Shown here: piece by piece, positions 9,180-18,952 of the stretch
Layout: each line of letters opens with the position of its first letter
How positions within the stretch are numbered: position 1 is the first letter of the stretch
Source: Rubellicoccus peritrichatus
Lineage (GTDB): Bacteria; Verrucomicrobiota; Verrucomicrobiia; Opitutales; Cerasicoccaceae
Length of the DNA stretch: 64,000 nt
Direction of reading: 5' to 3'
Assembly (NCBI RefSeq): GCF_033100135.1
Contig: NZ_CP136920.1
Span: forward strand, 124,001 to 188,000
Notes under the pieces: model-generated
The model's database searches: none
Seen by the model: the letters and a program-made list of their open reading frames with translations, nothing else
What the model was told of the DNA's origin: nothing
Translations under genes and position numbers: made by a program

Positions 9180-11918
9180 TCAACCAAGCCCCTTAAGCAA
9201 TCGTTCCAACTCGGCCTTCTTCTGGATGTTGCCCTCAAGGGTTTCGCGGACACCAGCGACAACCTCAGCGGGTGCTCTTCCCGTGAAATTCTCATTACCC
9301 AGTTTCGCTTCGGCCCCTCTGATTGCTTTCTCCAATTGCTGTAGCTCCTTATTCAAGCGAGCTTTCTCGGCTTCGGGATCAACTGCGCTGGCCAGATCCA
9401 GATAAAGCGTCCCGAGCGGAGTGACAACAGCCGGGGCATCTTCGACACCGGACTTCAATTCGATTTCCTTGGCTCCTACAAGCTTAAGGAGTTTGTCCTT
9501 ATTTGCATTGAGGGCCGCAGTGCCCGATTCGCTGGCTTCCAGGTAAAAGATCGAATCCTTCTTTGTCGCCAGATTGTACTGAGCCTTCTGGGCACGAGCC
9601 TGGCTAACAAACTCGCGAATCGCATCAATCGTGGCAATGGCACTTTCATCCAACTCGATGCCATTACCTGAAAGCTGCTTGCGCAACTCAACTCCGGTTC
9701 CGGGACCATAGTTCTCAATTGAATCAAACTCACCCTTGGACTTGTCGGCAAAGCCCAGGTCATGCCAAAGCTGTTCCGTGATAAACGGAATAATTGGATG
9801 CAACATGAGCAGGACCTGGCGCAAACAAATGTCCTGAATCGCAAGGCAGTTTGCTTTCAATTTTTCATCTTGAAGCTTTGATTTGGAAACCTCGACATAC
9901 CAGTCGCAGAAGTCCGTCCAGAAGAAAGCATAAAGCTCCTGACATGCAGCCGTCAGTTCGTAACGAGACATCAAGTCATCCGTCTTGTCCAAGGTTTGGC
10001 AAAGCCGTCCAAGAATCGCATGGTCATCCGCATCGAAATAGGAGCTGTCCAGCTTTTCGATCAGACCCGGTAAATGAGCAGATGCAGTTTGCTCACCCGA
10101 CATCTGACGAAAACGACAGGCATTCCAAAGCTTGTTGCAAAAGTTGCGGCCTTGCTGAACCCGCTCTTCGCTGAAGAGAATGTCCTGCCCCTTTGGTGCA
10201 ATCATGAGTAAACCAAGGCGCAAACCATCGGCACCAAAACGAGAAATCAGTTCCAGCGCATCAGGGCTGTTCCCAAGACTCTTGGACATTTTACGTCCTT
10301 TTTCATCACGGATCAACCCAGTGAAGTAAACTGCCTCAAAAGGGATTTCATCCATAAACTCAAGCCCGGCCATGATCATGCGGGCAACCCAGAAAAAGAT
10401 AATGTCCGGTCCCGTAACCAAAAGGCTCGTCGGATGCCAGAACGCGAGCTCGGCAGCGCGCTTCTTCTTTTCTTCTTCTGACTCAAGACCGCCTTCCCAT
10501 CCAAACACACCGAACGGCCAGAGCCAGGATGAAGCCCAGGTGTCGAGAACGTCTTCTTCCTGGTCCCAGTTTTCCGGGTCGGACGGACCTTCAACTGAAA
10601 CATGAACCTTGGACGGGTCGCGGAGATCCTCCTCGGTCAGTGCGGCACGATCGATGCCTTTACGATACCATACCGGGATACGATGTCCCCACCAGAGCTG
10701 GCGACTGATGCACCAGTCTTGAATGTTTTCCAGCCAGTAATCGTAAGTCTTGGCCCAGCGCTCCGGGTAGAACTTGATCTTTCCTTCGGCAACCGCCGCC
10801 TTCGCTTCGGCAACCTTGGGATACTTCAACCACCATTGATCCGACAGGCGTGGCTCAATTGGAACATCTGCACGCTCAGAGAAACCAACGTTGTTTTCGT
10901 AGGATTCGGACTCAACCAGCAGGCCGAGCTCTTCAAGTTTTTTGGCTGCAAGTTTACGCGCCTCAAACCGATCCTTGCCATGCAGGTCAGGGCATTCAGG
11001 ACAGTTGACCTTTCCGTCTGGCGTGAGCACATCAATTGCCTCCAGGCCGTGACGCTGGCCAATATCCCAGTCCGCCCGGTCATGTGCTGGTGTTACTTTG
11101 AGAACCCCTGTCCCGAACTCGCGATCAACATACTCGTCGAGAACGAATGGGATGTTGGCCTGAGGGAAAGGACGAACTGCATGCAGCCCATGCAGGTGTT
11201 TGTAGCGATCATCCTCCGGGTGAATGGCAACACCGGTATCGCCCATGATGGTCTCAGGACGTGTGGTGGAGATTTCAACAAACTCTCCCGGACGCTCGGC
11301 AACCTCGTAGCGCATCTTGTAAAGCAAACCGCTCTGAGGCTTCATGATGACCTCTTCATCCGACAAGGCAGTCAAACTAACCGGACACCAGTTAACCATG
11401 CGTTGCCCGCGGTAGATCTTACCGCTTTGGAAAAGCTTAACGAAGGCGGTCAAAACGGCATGACTGTAATCGTCATCAAGCGTATGAACGGTACGGTCCC
11501 AATCACAGGAAGCACCCAGCTTCTTCAGTTGGTCGAGAATGATGTTCCGATGATCATCACGCCACTCGGAAGCGCGTTCGATAAACTTCTCACGTCCCAG
11601 ATCGTGGCGCGTCTTGCCTTCCTTGCGAAGTTCCTTTTCGACCCGGCTCTGGGTGGCAATCCCTGCGTGGTCCGTTCCCGGAACCCAAACCGCAGCCTTG
11701 CCCTGCTGACGTGCCCGCCGCGTATAGATGTCCTGAATCGCGTTGTTCATCAGATGCCCCATGTGGAGCACACCAGTAACATTGGGCGGCGGAATCGTAA
11801 TGCAGAACGGGGCCTTCTCAGGATCCGCTTCACCGCGGAAGGCACCCGCATCCATCCAGCGCTGATACCAGGTGGATTCAACTTCGGACGGGTCGTAGGC
11901 TTTGGATATCTCGGACAT
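9180..11918 (-). CDS. valS: Valyl-tRNA synthetase
   Basis: Class I aminoacyl-tRNA synthetase charging tRNA-Val. The 912-residue product has the ATP-binding HIGH motif as H-M-G-H at 52-55 within P-P-P-N-V-T-G-V-L-H-M-G-H, and K-M-S-K-S at 543-547. The editing domain includes T-T-R-P-E-T-I-M-G-D-T-G-V-A. The last 65 or so residues form the coiled-coil arm characteristic of ValS (L-N-K-E-L-Q-Q-L-E-K). A long plus-strand frame over the 5' half is a shadow. Confidence 0.98.
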   Translation of the reverse strand: MSEISKAYDPSEVESTWYQRWMDAGAFRGEADPEKAPFCITIPPPNVTGVLHMGHLMNNAIQDIYTRRARQQGKAAVWVPGTDHAGIATQSRVEKELRKEGKTRHDLGREKFIERASEWRDDHRNIILDQLKKLGASCDWDRTVHTLDDDYSHAVLTAFVKLFQSGKIYRGQRMVNWCPVSLTALSDEEVIMKPQSGLLYKMRYEVAERPGEFVEISTTRPETIMGDTGVAIHPEDDRYKHLHGLHAVRPFPQANIPFVLDEYVDREFGTGVLKVTPAHDRADWDIGQRHGLEAIDVLTPDGKVNCPECPDLHGKDRFEARKLAAKKLEELGLLVESESYENNVGFSERADVPIEPRLSDQWWLKYPKVAEAKAAVAEGKIKFYPERWAKTYDYWLENIQDWCISRQLWWGHRIPVWYRKGIDRAALTEEDLRDPSKVHVSVEGPSDPENWDQEEDVLDTWASSWLWPFGVFGWEGGLESEEEKKKRAAELAFWHPTSLLVTGPDIIFFWVARMIMAGLEFMDEIPFEAVYFTGLIRDEKGRKMSKSLGNSPDALELISRFGADGLRLGLLMIAPKGQDILFSEERVQQGRNFCNKLWNACRFRQMSGEQTASAHLPGLIEKLDSSYFDADDHAILGRLCQTLDKTDDLMSRYELTAACQELYAFFWTDFCDWYVEVSKSKLQDEKLKANCLAIQDICLRQVLLMLHPIIPFITEQLWHDLGFADKSKGEFDSIENYGPGTGVELRKQLSGNGIELDESAIATIDAIREFVSQARAQKAQYNLATKKDSIFYLEASESGTAALNANKDKLLKLVGAKEIELKSGVEDAPAVVTPLGTLYLDLASAVDPEAEKARLNKELQQLEKAIRGAEAKLGNENFTGRAPAEVVAGVRETLEGNIQKKAELERLLKGLG

Positions 11919-11992
11919 TTTAGGAAAGCAAAGAAAGAGAAGACAGAAGGCGAAAGGTTCAAGGTTATTTCATGAGGCAGAAGCTGGAGAAG

Positions 11993-12024
11993 CAAAAACC
12001 GCCGGGCTGGTGAGCTCTGGCGGT
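11993..12024 (-). terminator. Intrinsic terminator after the Trp-rich secreted protein gene
   Basis: Read on the minus strand, a 6-bp stem (12019-12024 with 11998-12003) is followed by TTTTT at 11994-11998. It lies 30 bases past the stop of the 12,054-14,501 gene and separates that gene from valS. Confidence 0.7.
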
Positions 12025-12053
12025 CGTAATCAAACAGAAAAGTGCTTGCAGCT

Positions 12054-14501
12054 CTATGGACAATCCAGCTGCGTGATAGTCACTTGAGAACTATCCAGCT
12101 CGCTAAAGCTATCGCCTACTTTCTGGTAGGCTTTGACGCTGGCCGAGGCCAAATCCGCCACAACAAAGAAAGAATCGATTCCACCTGAGCTGCTCAGAGC
12201 AGACTTGGGGGTAACTTCAAAGAGGATGCCCTTCATGGTCTGATTGTCCTGAATCCCAACGCAGATCGTTGGAGTGATGCTGACATCGGACCCGGAAACA
12301 TCGACTCCCAGAAAACTTCCGGAAGGATGGGTGTAAGCCATAACGGTCTCGCCCGGCGAAATCGTAATGCCTTCGATAATGTTGGAATAACTGTTTCCAC
12401 TGATCCCGAAGCCGGTACTTTGGGCAGTTGTGGTTTGATTTCTGAGACCAAGCTGAACCCCGATTGATTCGGAAAAAGCCTGTGTCAAATCATCGGGCAA
12501 AGTGCTTTCCTCGACAGGCAAGCTGATTCTCGGAGCCAATCTGCTGTCGTAGTTGTGCAGAAAGCGCGCCCCCAACCAGTCTCTGACAACAGCATCCGTG
12601 GAGAAATCGTAGCCAAACTCATCATTCCCAAGCGTAGCGAAAAGTGCAGCAAAGGCATTGGGCAGTAATCGCGTGGTGTTTCGCTCAGGCAGCGGATTCG
12701 GATCACTCGATGGCGGATTGGCTATCATCTCAATCGCACGCATGGTCGTAAAACCCAAAGTATCCGATGCGTTCGTTCCATTGAACCCTCCGCTATACCA
12801 GGTTTGCCCCGTCAACTGACTGCTGTAAGCCCAGGTTCCCTTCTCCAGATCCACTTCGATAAAGTTTGTGAAGTAAGCCGGGTAGTTATTATCCCAGACA
12901 CGAATCCGATACACGTTTTCATTCACTTGTTCTATAGCGTATGGCGTGATTGCGTGCCCTGCCTCATTCCCATCAATCTTTCCTTCAATCACAATTGAGA
13001 CAACTTCACGGTCACCGTTCATGTCATCAATCAGCGAGTCGATAACCCATTGAAGTCCATTTTCTGTCGTTGCATTAACAGCGTTAAAGACGTTTGGGTT
13101 AAACTGAGATGCCATCCAGAATGAGATGACCTGCTGGACATTCTCCAGTTGCAGTTGAATCGCTTCAGTCGCTCCCGGCTGATAATCACCAGGCAATTCT
13201 TTGCCACGATAAGGCAAACCGTCCAACAACCGGACGACCGTTGCCGAAATACCGAAACAGTGACCGCCAGCCATGTTGGAGAGGACACTTGAAAGCCAGT
13301 TACAGCCCTTTGCTGTGAAGGTAAAAGTCCCATTGTCGCTGATGACATATTCCTCGCCCATCAGCATGTAAACATCCTCGGCGTCCAGAAAATCAGTCGT
13401 TGAGCCAAAGTTGGGGAAACCAAAACCATTGGGGGTGGGACGGAAGTCTGTCTGAGCAACGATATTCCCTTCAAGGGCTGGAGTTGGCTCAGTGAACTGA
13501 AAGTTGACTTGAACTGATCCTCGCTGAGGCCCTGGTTTGGAAGTGCTATAGAGGACAATCTCTTCGCCGTTCCCGGGATCGTATCGCAAAAACGGAATGA
13601 AATAGACAAGTCCGCGGGCGAGAAACTCACCTTCGTAGATATTGAAAAAAGTCTCTCCGGATTCAGCCTGGAAAGTCTCGAAAGCAGGGAGATCGGCATA
13701 GGCTGCATAGTCGCTGGCACCATTGAATTCCCCGACTCCGTTCACCTCAAGAACGTCATTATCCTTGCTCAATACGAACAACGTGCTGCCCACCGGCGCG
13801 GTATTCGTGGCAATGAGCTCAACATTCTGTCCCAGAATAATTAGATCCACCGCTTTCCCTTCAAGCATGGGGGGAATATCAATTTTGAAAGTGAGCTGTT
13901 TGGATTCCTCGGTCAGGACAGTTCCCACTTCAAGAGCAGCCAGCTCTGTATCTTTCTCTAGAAGAGGAAATGGGCCAATTCCTCCATCAACACGATAGAC
14001 ACCATCTCCCAATCCATAGGTTGTGGTGTCTCCATGCAGGAGAGTAAGATTACCAAGGTTTTGAATCTCCTCGAACTCCCCAAATACCATGCTGCCGTAA
14101 TCAAGGTTACCCAGGAAATCGAAAGGACCCGTGCGCCAGAATTGACTTCCGTCACTGAAGTAAAGCGTGGGAGAAAAACTGCCTGGGAGGTAATACTGCC
14201 AGTCGATATCACCATTTAAAACACTGGTATTAAAACTCCATGGGTAATGGGAATCATTCGTCCAGGTCCACTGCCAGTCATTGTAGAAAATGAACATGGA
14301 ATCGGTCGAAGTGGCATCCGTGTAGGCCCATCCTTGATTTTCCAGATAGAACCAGCCCGCATCCTCACTTGGACTCCAGAACCAGCCGAGCCAATCGAGA
14401 TATTTCCAACCTGCTGAGTCACCTTGAGCACCCGACCAGAGTTGTGCATTTGCCTGCAGCGCCAAAGCACTGAATAATAGTAGAAGAGATAGTTTTTTCA
14501 T
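12054..14501 (-). CDS. Secreted protein with Trp-rich repeats and a papain-like Cys-His-Asp/Asn arrangement
   Basis: An 815-residue secreted protein. The start at 14501 gives a clean signal peptide (M-K-K-L-S-L-L-L-L-F to A-N-A at about 19); a longer frame from 14558 would bury it. Residues 20-110 are packed with W and Y in G-W-F/Y type units. The middle holds G-G-H-C-F-G-I-S with Cys415, then G-H-A-I-T-P-Y with His516 and V-W-D-N-N-Y-P with Asp537 and Asn538. This order and context resemble papain-fold cysteine peptidases. That assignment is an inference from spacing and local motifs. The C-terminal 200 residues look beta-rich. The gene stands alone with its own terminator. Confidence 0.65.
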   Translation of the reverse strand: MKKLSLLLLFSALALQANAQLWSGAQGDSAGWKYLDWLGWFWSPSEDAGWFYLENQGWAYTDATSTDSMFIFYNDWQWTWTNDSHYPWSFNTSVLNGDIDWQYYLPGSFSPTLYFSDGSQFWRTGPFDFLGNLDYGSMVFGEFEEIQNLGNLTLLHGDTTTYGLGDGVYRVDGGIGPFPLLEKDTELAALEVGTVLTEESKQLTFKIDIPPMLEGKAVDLIILGQNVELIATNTAPVGSTLFVLSKDNDVLEVNGVGEFNGASDYAAYADLPAFETFQAESGETFFNIYEGEFLARGLVYFIPFLRYDPGNGEEIVLYSTSKPGPQRGSVQVNFQFTEPTPALEGNIVAQTDFRPTPNGFGFPNFGSTTDFLDAEDVYMLMGEEYVISDNGTFTFTAKGCNWLSSVLSNMAGGHCFGISATVVRLLDGLPYRGKELPGDYQPGATEAIQLQLENVQQVISFWMASQFNPNVFNAVNATTENGLQWVIDSLIDDMNGDREVVSIVIEGKIDGNEAGHAITPYAIEQVNENVYRIRVWDNNYPAYFTNFIEVDLEKGTWAYSSQLTGQTWYSGGFNGTNASDTLGFTTMRAIEMIANPPSSDPNPLPERNTTRLLPNAFAALFATLGNDEFGYDFSTDAVVRDWLGARFLHNYDSRLAPRISLPVEESTLPDDLTQAFSESIGVQLGLRNQTTTAQSTGFGISGNSYSNIIEGITISPGETVMAYTHPSGSFLGVDVSGSDVSITPTICVGIQDNQTMKGILFEVTPKSALSSSGGIDSFFVVADLASASVKAYQKVGDSFSELDSSQVTITQLDCP

Positions 14502-14758
14502 AGTGTAATAGTTGAATACAAGGAATGATATAAGAATTTCATGATCAGATTCTTTCAATCATAAACTGAGCATAAGACCCTATTAGATCGTCATTTATTC
14601 CGAAATTTGTCCAACCGTCCAGAAGCACGCCACCCAAAGCAAAGCGGATAATGAAACCGATGAAAGAAGTCCCTTGCTGGTAAACCCCTTTCAAGCTAAT
14701 CAGGATCGTATCCACAAGTGCCTATACCGTAGAGCCAACGCCCACTGACAATATTGCA

Positions 14759-16342
14759 ATGGACAAACTCAAGACCATGCCCAAGCCCGACATCCTATTC
14801 ATTGGGGGCGGAATCAATGCTCTGGGCGCGGCTCTGATGCTGAGCGAAGCCGGCTGGAAGGTAATGGTTCTGGATCGCAATGCTAAGCCTGGCGGAGCCA
14901 TTCGGACAATGGAACTAACGCTGCCCGGATTCAGGCACGACATCGGGGCGATGAATTTGAACGCCTTAACCGGTTCGCCTTTTTACAAGGACTATTCTGA
15001 AGCCCTGGCCCGGAAAGGCTTGGAAATCATCACCGCCGACCATCCCAACGGCGTAATGACAGCTGATGGACGCTTTCTTGGGATGAGCACCAATCTGGAG
15101 AAAAACATGGCCGCCATTGCCCGCTTTTCCAGCAAAGATGCCGAGGCATGGAAACAATGGCGCGCTGATTTCTCGGCATGCGGCCCCACTCTCGCCCGGA
15201 TATTCGGTTCTGAGGCCATCAGTTCCAATCCGGAGGAACTGATCTTTAGTCAGGCCAATGCCGCATCCAAAGAAGCCGCTTCTGCTTTGCGCGGGATTTT
15301 GCTCGATTCCCTGCGAGACAACCTGTGTTCCCGCTTTGAAAGCGACGCCATCCAATCCCTTGTCGCCAGCTGGGGCCTGCATGTGGATTATGCCCCGGAC
15401 ATTGCCGGCGGTTGCTGGATGCCCTTCATCGAAACCAATGTGGACGAACTTGCTGGCATCTCCCTGGCCCAAGGCGGCTCCGGACAGGTCATCCGGGCCA
15501 TGGTTGAATTGATCGAAGACAAGGGCGGCCTCGTTGTGACTGACCAGAATGTAGACAAAATCCTCGTCGAGAACGGCAAGGCCACTGGTGTCCAGCTGTC
15601 TGGTGGTGAAACGATTTCCAGCACGCAAGGCGTCGTCGCCAGTGTTACACCGCAGGCATTGGTCAAACTGGCCGCAGGTAATCTCCCCGAAGACTTTGTC
15701 AAACAAGCCGAGGGTTTCCAATACGGTCCCGGGACGATGGTGCTGCATCTTGCCCTCTCGGGAGCCATTGATTGGAAGGTGGAAGCAGCAAGGCGCAGCT
15801 TTTATGTCCATCTCGCTCCTTCGTTGGATTATCTGGGGGCAGTTTATGAACAAAGTATGGTCGGATTGCTTCCTGCCGAACCCTTTTGCATCGTCGGACA
15901 ACCTTCGGTCTACGACCTCGACCGCGCGCCCGAGGGCAAGCAAACGATCTGGGTCATGGTGCGGGGCGTTCCCGCTGAAATCCGGGGGGACGCCAGCGGA
16001 ACCATCGAAGGCCATGAGTGGAACGACAAAGTATCCGATGCCTTTGCCAACCGGGTGATCGATACGATGGAACGTTACGCCCCGGGACTTCGGGAGAAGA
16101 TTTTAGCCAAGCAAATCATCAGTCCGACCGGTTTGCAAAAGCTGAATCCAAATCTGGTGGGCGGAGACCTGAACGGCGGGAGTCAGCATCTGTCGCAATT
16201 CTATGGTAACCGCCCAATAGCGGGATTTGCCGATCACACCACACCGATTGATGCCCTCTACCTGTGCGGAGCCTCCACCTGGCCAGGCGGAGGAGCAACT
16301 CCCGGGTCCGGCACCATGCTGGCAAGGAAGTTACTTGGATAA
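14759..16342 (+). CDS. Phytoene desaturase (CrtI)-like FAD-dependent oxidoreductase
   Basis: A 527-residue NAD(P)/FAD-dependent oxidoreductase. The N-terminal motif I-G-G-G-I-N-A-L-G-A-A-L-M-L-S-E-A-G with the downstream G-G-A-I-R-T and H-D-I-G-A fits the CrtI/retinol-saturase superfamily. The C-terminal L-Y-L-C-G-A-S-T-W-P-G-G-G-A-T-P-G-S-G binds the flavin in that family. It converges on the Cfa-type methyltransferase gene 48 bases away. Substrate unknown: with a single lycopene-cyclase domain protein 11 kb upstream a carotenoid is possible, but many homologues act on other isoprenoids or lipids. Confidence 0.8.
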   Translation: MDKLKTMPKPDILFIGGGINALGAALMLSEAGWKVMVLDRNAKPGGAIRTMELTLPGFRHDIGAMNLNALTGSPFYKDYSEALARKGLEIITADHPNGVMTADGRFLGMSTNLEKNMAAIARFSSKDAEAWKQWRADFSACGPTLARIFGSEAISSNPEELIFSQANAASKEAASALRGILLDSLRDNLCSRFESDAIQSLVASWGLHVDYAPDIAGGCWMPFIETNVDELAGISLAQGGSGQVIRAMVELIEDKGGLVVTDQNVDKILVENGKATGVQLSGGETISSTQGVVASVTPQALVKLAAGNLPEDFVKQAEGFQYGPGTMVLHLALSGAIDWKVEAARRSFYVHLAPSLDYLGAVYEQSMVGLLPAEPFCIVGQPSVYDLDRAPEGKQTIWVMVRGVPAEIRGDASGTIEGHEWNDKVSDAFANRVIDTMERYAPGLREKILAKQIISPTGLQKLNPNLVGGDLNGGSQHLSQFYGNRPIAGFADHTTPIDALYLCGASTWPGGGATPGSGTMLARKLLG

Positions 16343-16390
16343 TGCACGTGGTTTGATTCGAGTGACGCTTCATCATTCCTCAACGCCACA

Positions 16391-17407
16391 CTACTCTCTT
16401 GCCAGCAGGTACTGACCATTTCCATAGGTCTTCCCGGCATTCAATTTGAAGATCGAAATAGAGCAACGCAGGTAAAAATCCCACAGCTTGAGCGTCGATC
16501 GATCCAAACCAGTCTCCACAGCAATCCGTTTGCGGTTCTTCTGAAAATTATTCAACCAGGCTTCAACCGTCTGACGATAATTGGTTCCTTTCATGAACCA
16601 CTTGCTGATCAACTCAAAAGGCTCAGGATGATTGACTTGCTCTGAAAATGCCCGGTTACGCCCACCAGGAAAAATACACTGATTAATGAAACCGTTTTGC
16701 CTCGGCCGCTGCTGATCCTTGCGATACGGGCGATACGTAATGTAATGGTGAAAAACGAAACCATCCGGCGTCAGCATTGAGGCGATCTTCTGATTGGCGC
16801 GAACCAGATTCGCAATATGTTCCATCACTCCAATGCTGATAATGCGGTCAAACGTTTCCTCTGTTTGCCAGTTGGCGAAATCGGCTTGAACCAGTTGAAA
16901 TCGATCGCTGCTCAAAGGATGCACATGCTCTTGCTGTTTTTCACGAATGTAATCCGCCTGAGTCTTGCTCAGGGTCAGACCAGTAATCCGGGCTTCGGGA
17001 TAGTTTTTCAGGACATAACTGCAAAAGCTTCCAAAGCCACAACCAATATCGAGAATACGGCGAGGCCCACCAATACGCGCCTTCTTGCAAACGTCGGCCA
17101 GCATCGTTTCCTGCGCCTTGTCGAGCTCGTGGATGCTTTGCCCCCACAAGCCCATTGAATACTTCATCGTTTTCCCCAGAAAACCCTCAAAAAGCCCGCG
17201 CGGCATGTCATAATGCAACTGCATCAAGCGCTCGGTTTCATCCGCAATCGCATCAGATGCCTCCGGGGCAGGAAACTCTGTACCCCGGTATTGATGCCAC
17301 TTCTCCGCACCAAACACATAGGAATTCAGCAAAAGCTGTAAGAGCGGCCCAGGCAATGAGAGCCGATTTCCCAAGTAGGACTTCACGAGACGACATTCGA
17401 GGTCCAT
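16391..17407 (-). CDS. Cyclopropane-fatty-acid synthase-like SAM methyltransferase
   Basis: A 338-residue SAM-dependent methyltransferase of the Cfa family. The SAM site L-D-I-G-C-G-F-G-S-F lies near residues 118-127, and I-S-I-G-V-M-E-H-I and H-H-Y-I-T-Y-R follow as in coclaurine N-methyltransferase and cyclopropane synthases. It is shorter than E. coli Cfa (about 380), lacking most of the N-terminal domain. It may modify membrane lipids, or another substrate linked to the converging CrtI-like enzyme. A second in-frame start is not evident. Confidence 0.8.
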   Translation of the reverse strand: MDLECRLVKSYLGNRLSLPGPLLQLLLNSYVFGAEKWHQYRGTEFPAPEASDAIADETERLMQLHYDMPRGLFEGFLGKTMKYSMGLWGQSIHELDKAQETMLADVCKKARIGGPRRILDIGCGFGSFCSYVLKNYPEARITGLTLSKTQADYIREKQQEHVHPLSSDRFQLVQADFANWQTEETFDRIISIGVMEHIANLVRANQKIASMLTPDGFVFHHYITYRPYRKDQQRPRQNGFINQCIFPGGRNRAFSEQVNHPEPFELISKWFMKGTNYRQTVEAWLNNFQKNRKRIAVETGLDRSTLKLWDFYLRCSISIFKLNAGKTYGNGQYLLARE

Positions 17408-17459
17408 ATCCTAGAATCATATGGAAAAGGCCTTAGCCAAATCAAGAACTGATTCTCAC

Positions 17460-17573
17460 TGATCAATAAGGACTCGATCCTTCTTTCCCTTCTTCACCCT
17501 CATCTTGATCAAAAATTCTGATCAAAGGGTGTCAGATTCGTGATGCGTTTTCTTTTGATGAGGAGGATGATCA
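17460..17573. promoter_or_regulatory. Cluster of four TGATCA palindromes between the methyltransferase and ychF
   Basis: TGATCA occurs at 17460-17465, 17506-17511, 17519-17524 and 17568-17573, one extended to the perfect palindrome TTGATCAA. They lie in the 239-base gap between divergent genes. Repeated copies of one 6-base palindrome suggest protein-binding sites. The binding protein is unknown. Confidence 0.3.
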
Positions 17574-17646
17574 GGATGAAGAGTGAGTGATTCCATGCTT
17601 GCCTGTCGCGTTGGAGGGCCTTTCGCTTTCCCTCTTTTTTCAAATT

Positions 17647-18747
17647 ATGTTGCAAGCTGGCATTGTAGGACTGCCCAACGTGGGCAAAAGCACTCTTTTT
17701 AACGCGCTGACACGGTCAAGAAAGGCCGAAGCTGCTAACTATCCGTTTTGCACGATTGAGCCAAATGTCGGCGTAGTCGAAGTTCCGGATGAACGCCTGC
17801 AGCCTTTGAGGGAAATCGCCAAGACACAGGTCGTCATCCCGGCTGCAATTGAGTTTGTGGATATTGCAGGGCTGGTGGCTGGTGCCAGTGAAGGGGAAGG
17901 CCTTGGCAACAAGTTCCTCGCCAATATCCGTGAAGTCGATGCCATCGTCCACGTGGTCCGCTGCTTTGAGGATGACGATGTCATCCACAACATGGGGTCG
18001 GTCGACCCCATCCGCGATATCGAGGTCATTAACACCGAGCTTGTCCTGGCTGACTTGCAGTCCGCTGAAATGCAGCTTGAGAAAAACAGGCGCAAAGCCA
18101 AAGGCAATGACAAGGAAGCAGTCGCACTTGTGGCCCTTCTTGAGCGCCTTGTCCCTCATCTCAACGACGGTAAGCCGGCTGTGACCCTCGAACTGAATGA
18201 CGAAGAGGAAAAGGTAATGAAAAACCTTTGTCTGCTTTCGGGCAAAAAAGTGCTCTACGCCTGCAACGTATCCGAAGAAGATCTCTCCAAAGGCAGCAAC
18301 GAATACACCGAGAAAGTTGCCACCTGGGCCAATGAACACCATGGTGCCGGCTCTTGTGTCATCTGCGCACGAATTGAGGAAGAACTCTCCGAGCTATCCC
18401 CCGAAGAAGCAGCCGAGTATCTGGAGTCACTGGATGTCAAAGGCAGTGGTGTCAGCACATTGATCCGTGGAGCCTACGCCCTGCTTGGCCTGGCCAGTTA
18501 TTTCACTGCAGGTGAAAAGGAAGTCCGCGCCTGGACATTCACCCAAGGCATGAAAGCGCCACAATGCGCTGGGGTGATTCATACCGATTTTGAAAAGACC
18601 TTCATCAAGGCCGAAGTCGTCAGCTACGAAGATCTCGTCGCCGCCGGCGGTGTCCCTGCGGCTCGTGATGCCGGCAAGTATCGCCTCGAAGGCAAAGAGT
18701 ATCTCTTCAAAGACGGTGACGTTGCTTTGTTTAAGACCGGGGCGTAG
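17647..18747 (+). CDS. ychF: Redox-regulated ATPase YchF (Obg-like)
   Basis: A 366-residue P-loop protein of the universally conserved YchF/OLA1 family, which binds ATP rather than GTP and associates with ribosomes. Starting at the ATG at 17647 gives the standard N-terminus [16 protein letters not shown] with the P-loop at 8-16. A longer frame from 17587 adds 20 untypical residues. The D-I-A-G-L-V motif near 67-72 and the C-terminal TGS domain (R-A-W-T-F near 297) are present. Confidence 0.97.
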   Translation: MLQAGIVGLPNVGKSTLFNALTRSRKAEAANYPFCTIEPNVGVVEVPDERLQPLREIAKTQVVIPAAIEFVDIAGLVAGASEGEGLGNKFLANIREVDAIVHVVRCFEDDDVIHNMGSVDPIRDIEVINTELVLADLQSAEMQLEKNRRKAKGNDKEAVALVALLERLVPHLNDGKPAVTLELNDEEEKVMKNLCLLSGKKVLYACNVSEEDLSKGSNEYTEKVATWANEHHGAGSCVICARIEEELSELSPEEAAEYLESLDVKGSGVSTLIRGAYALLGLASYFTAGEKEVRAWTFTQGMKAPQCAGVIHTDFEKTFIKAEVVSYEDLVAAGGVPAARDAGKYRLEGKEYLFKDGDVALFKTGA

Positions 18748-18762
18748 CAAATTGTATTTTAA

Positions 18763-18837
18763 CCACAAAAAGCACAGAAGGCACAAAAATCTATTTTGCT
18801 GTTTGCCTGGTAAGGCGCCGTTTTGTGCTTTTTGTGG
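18763..18837. repeat. Imperfect inverted repeat after ychF
   Basis: A 17-base arm (18763-18779) pairs with 18821-18837 with one mismatch; the arms are A-rich on one side and T-rich on the other (CCACAAAAAGCACA-type). A related CACAAAG-rich segment lies at about 19979-20018 after the ruvX start. This looks like a dispersed intergenic repeat; it could also end ychF transcripts. No T-tract follows. Confidence 0.5.
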
Positions 18838-18952
18838 CTATTGATACCCTTTCAGCAAATGATGTGAAGCATTGCGGCTTGAAGGTCCTGCTCATTTGAT
18901 TCATGATATTCACGAAGTTATTGTTTCCGTGAACCAAGAACATCTTATCTAA

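Noticed and set aside
10602-11975. 457-residue plus-strand frame inside valS
   Set aside because: Complete antisense shadow of the conserved valS coding sequence; no recognisable protein.
14966-16015. 349-residue minus-strand frame inside the CrtI-like gene
   Set aside because: Antisense shadow; the plus-strand frame has clear FAD-binding motifs.
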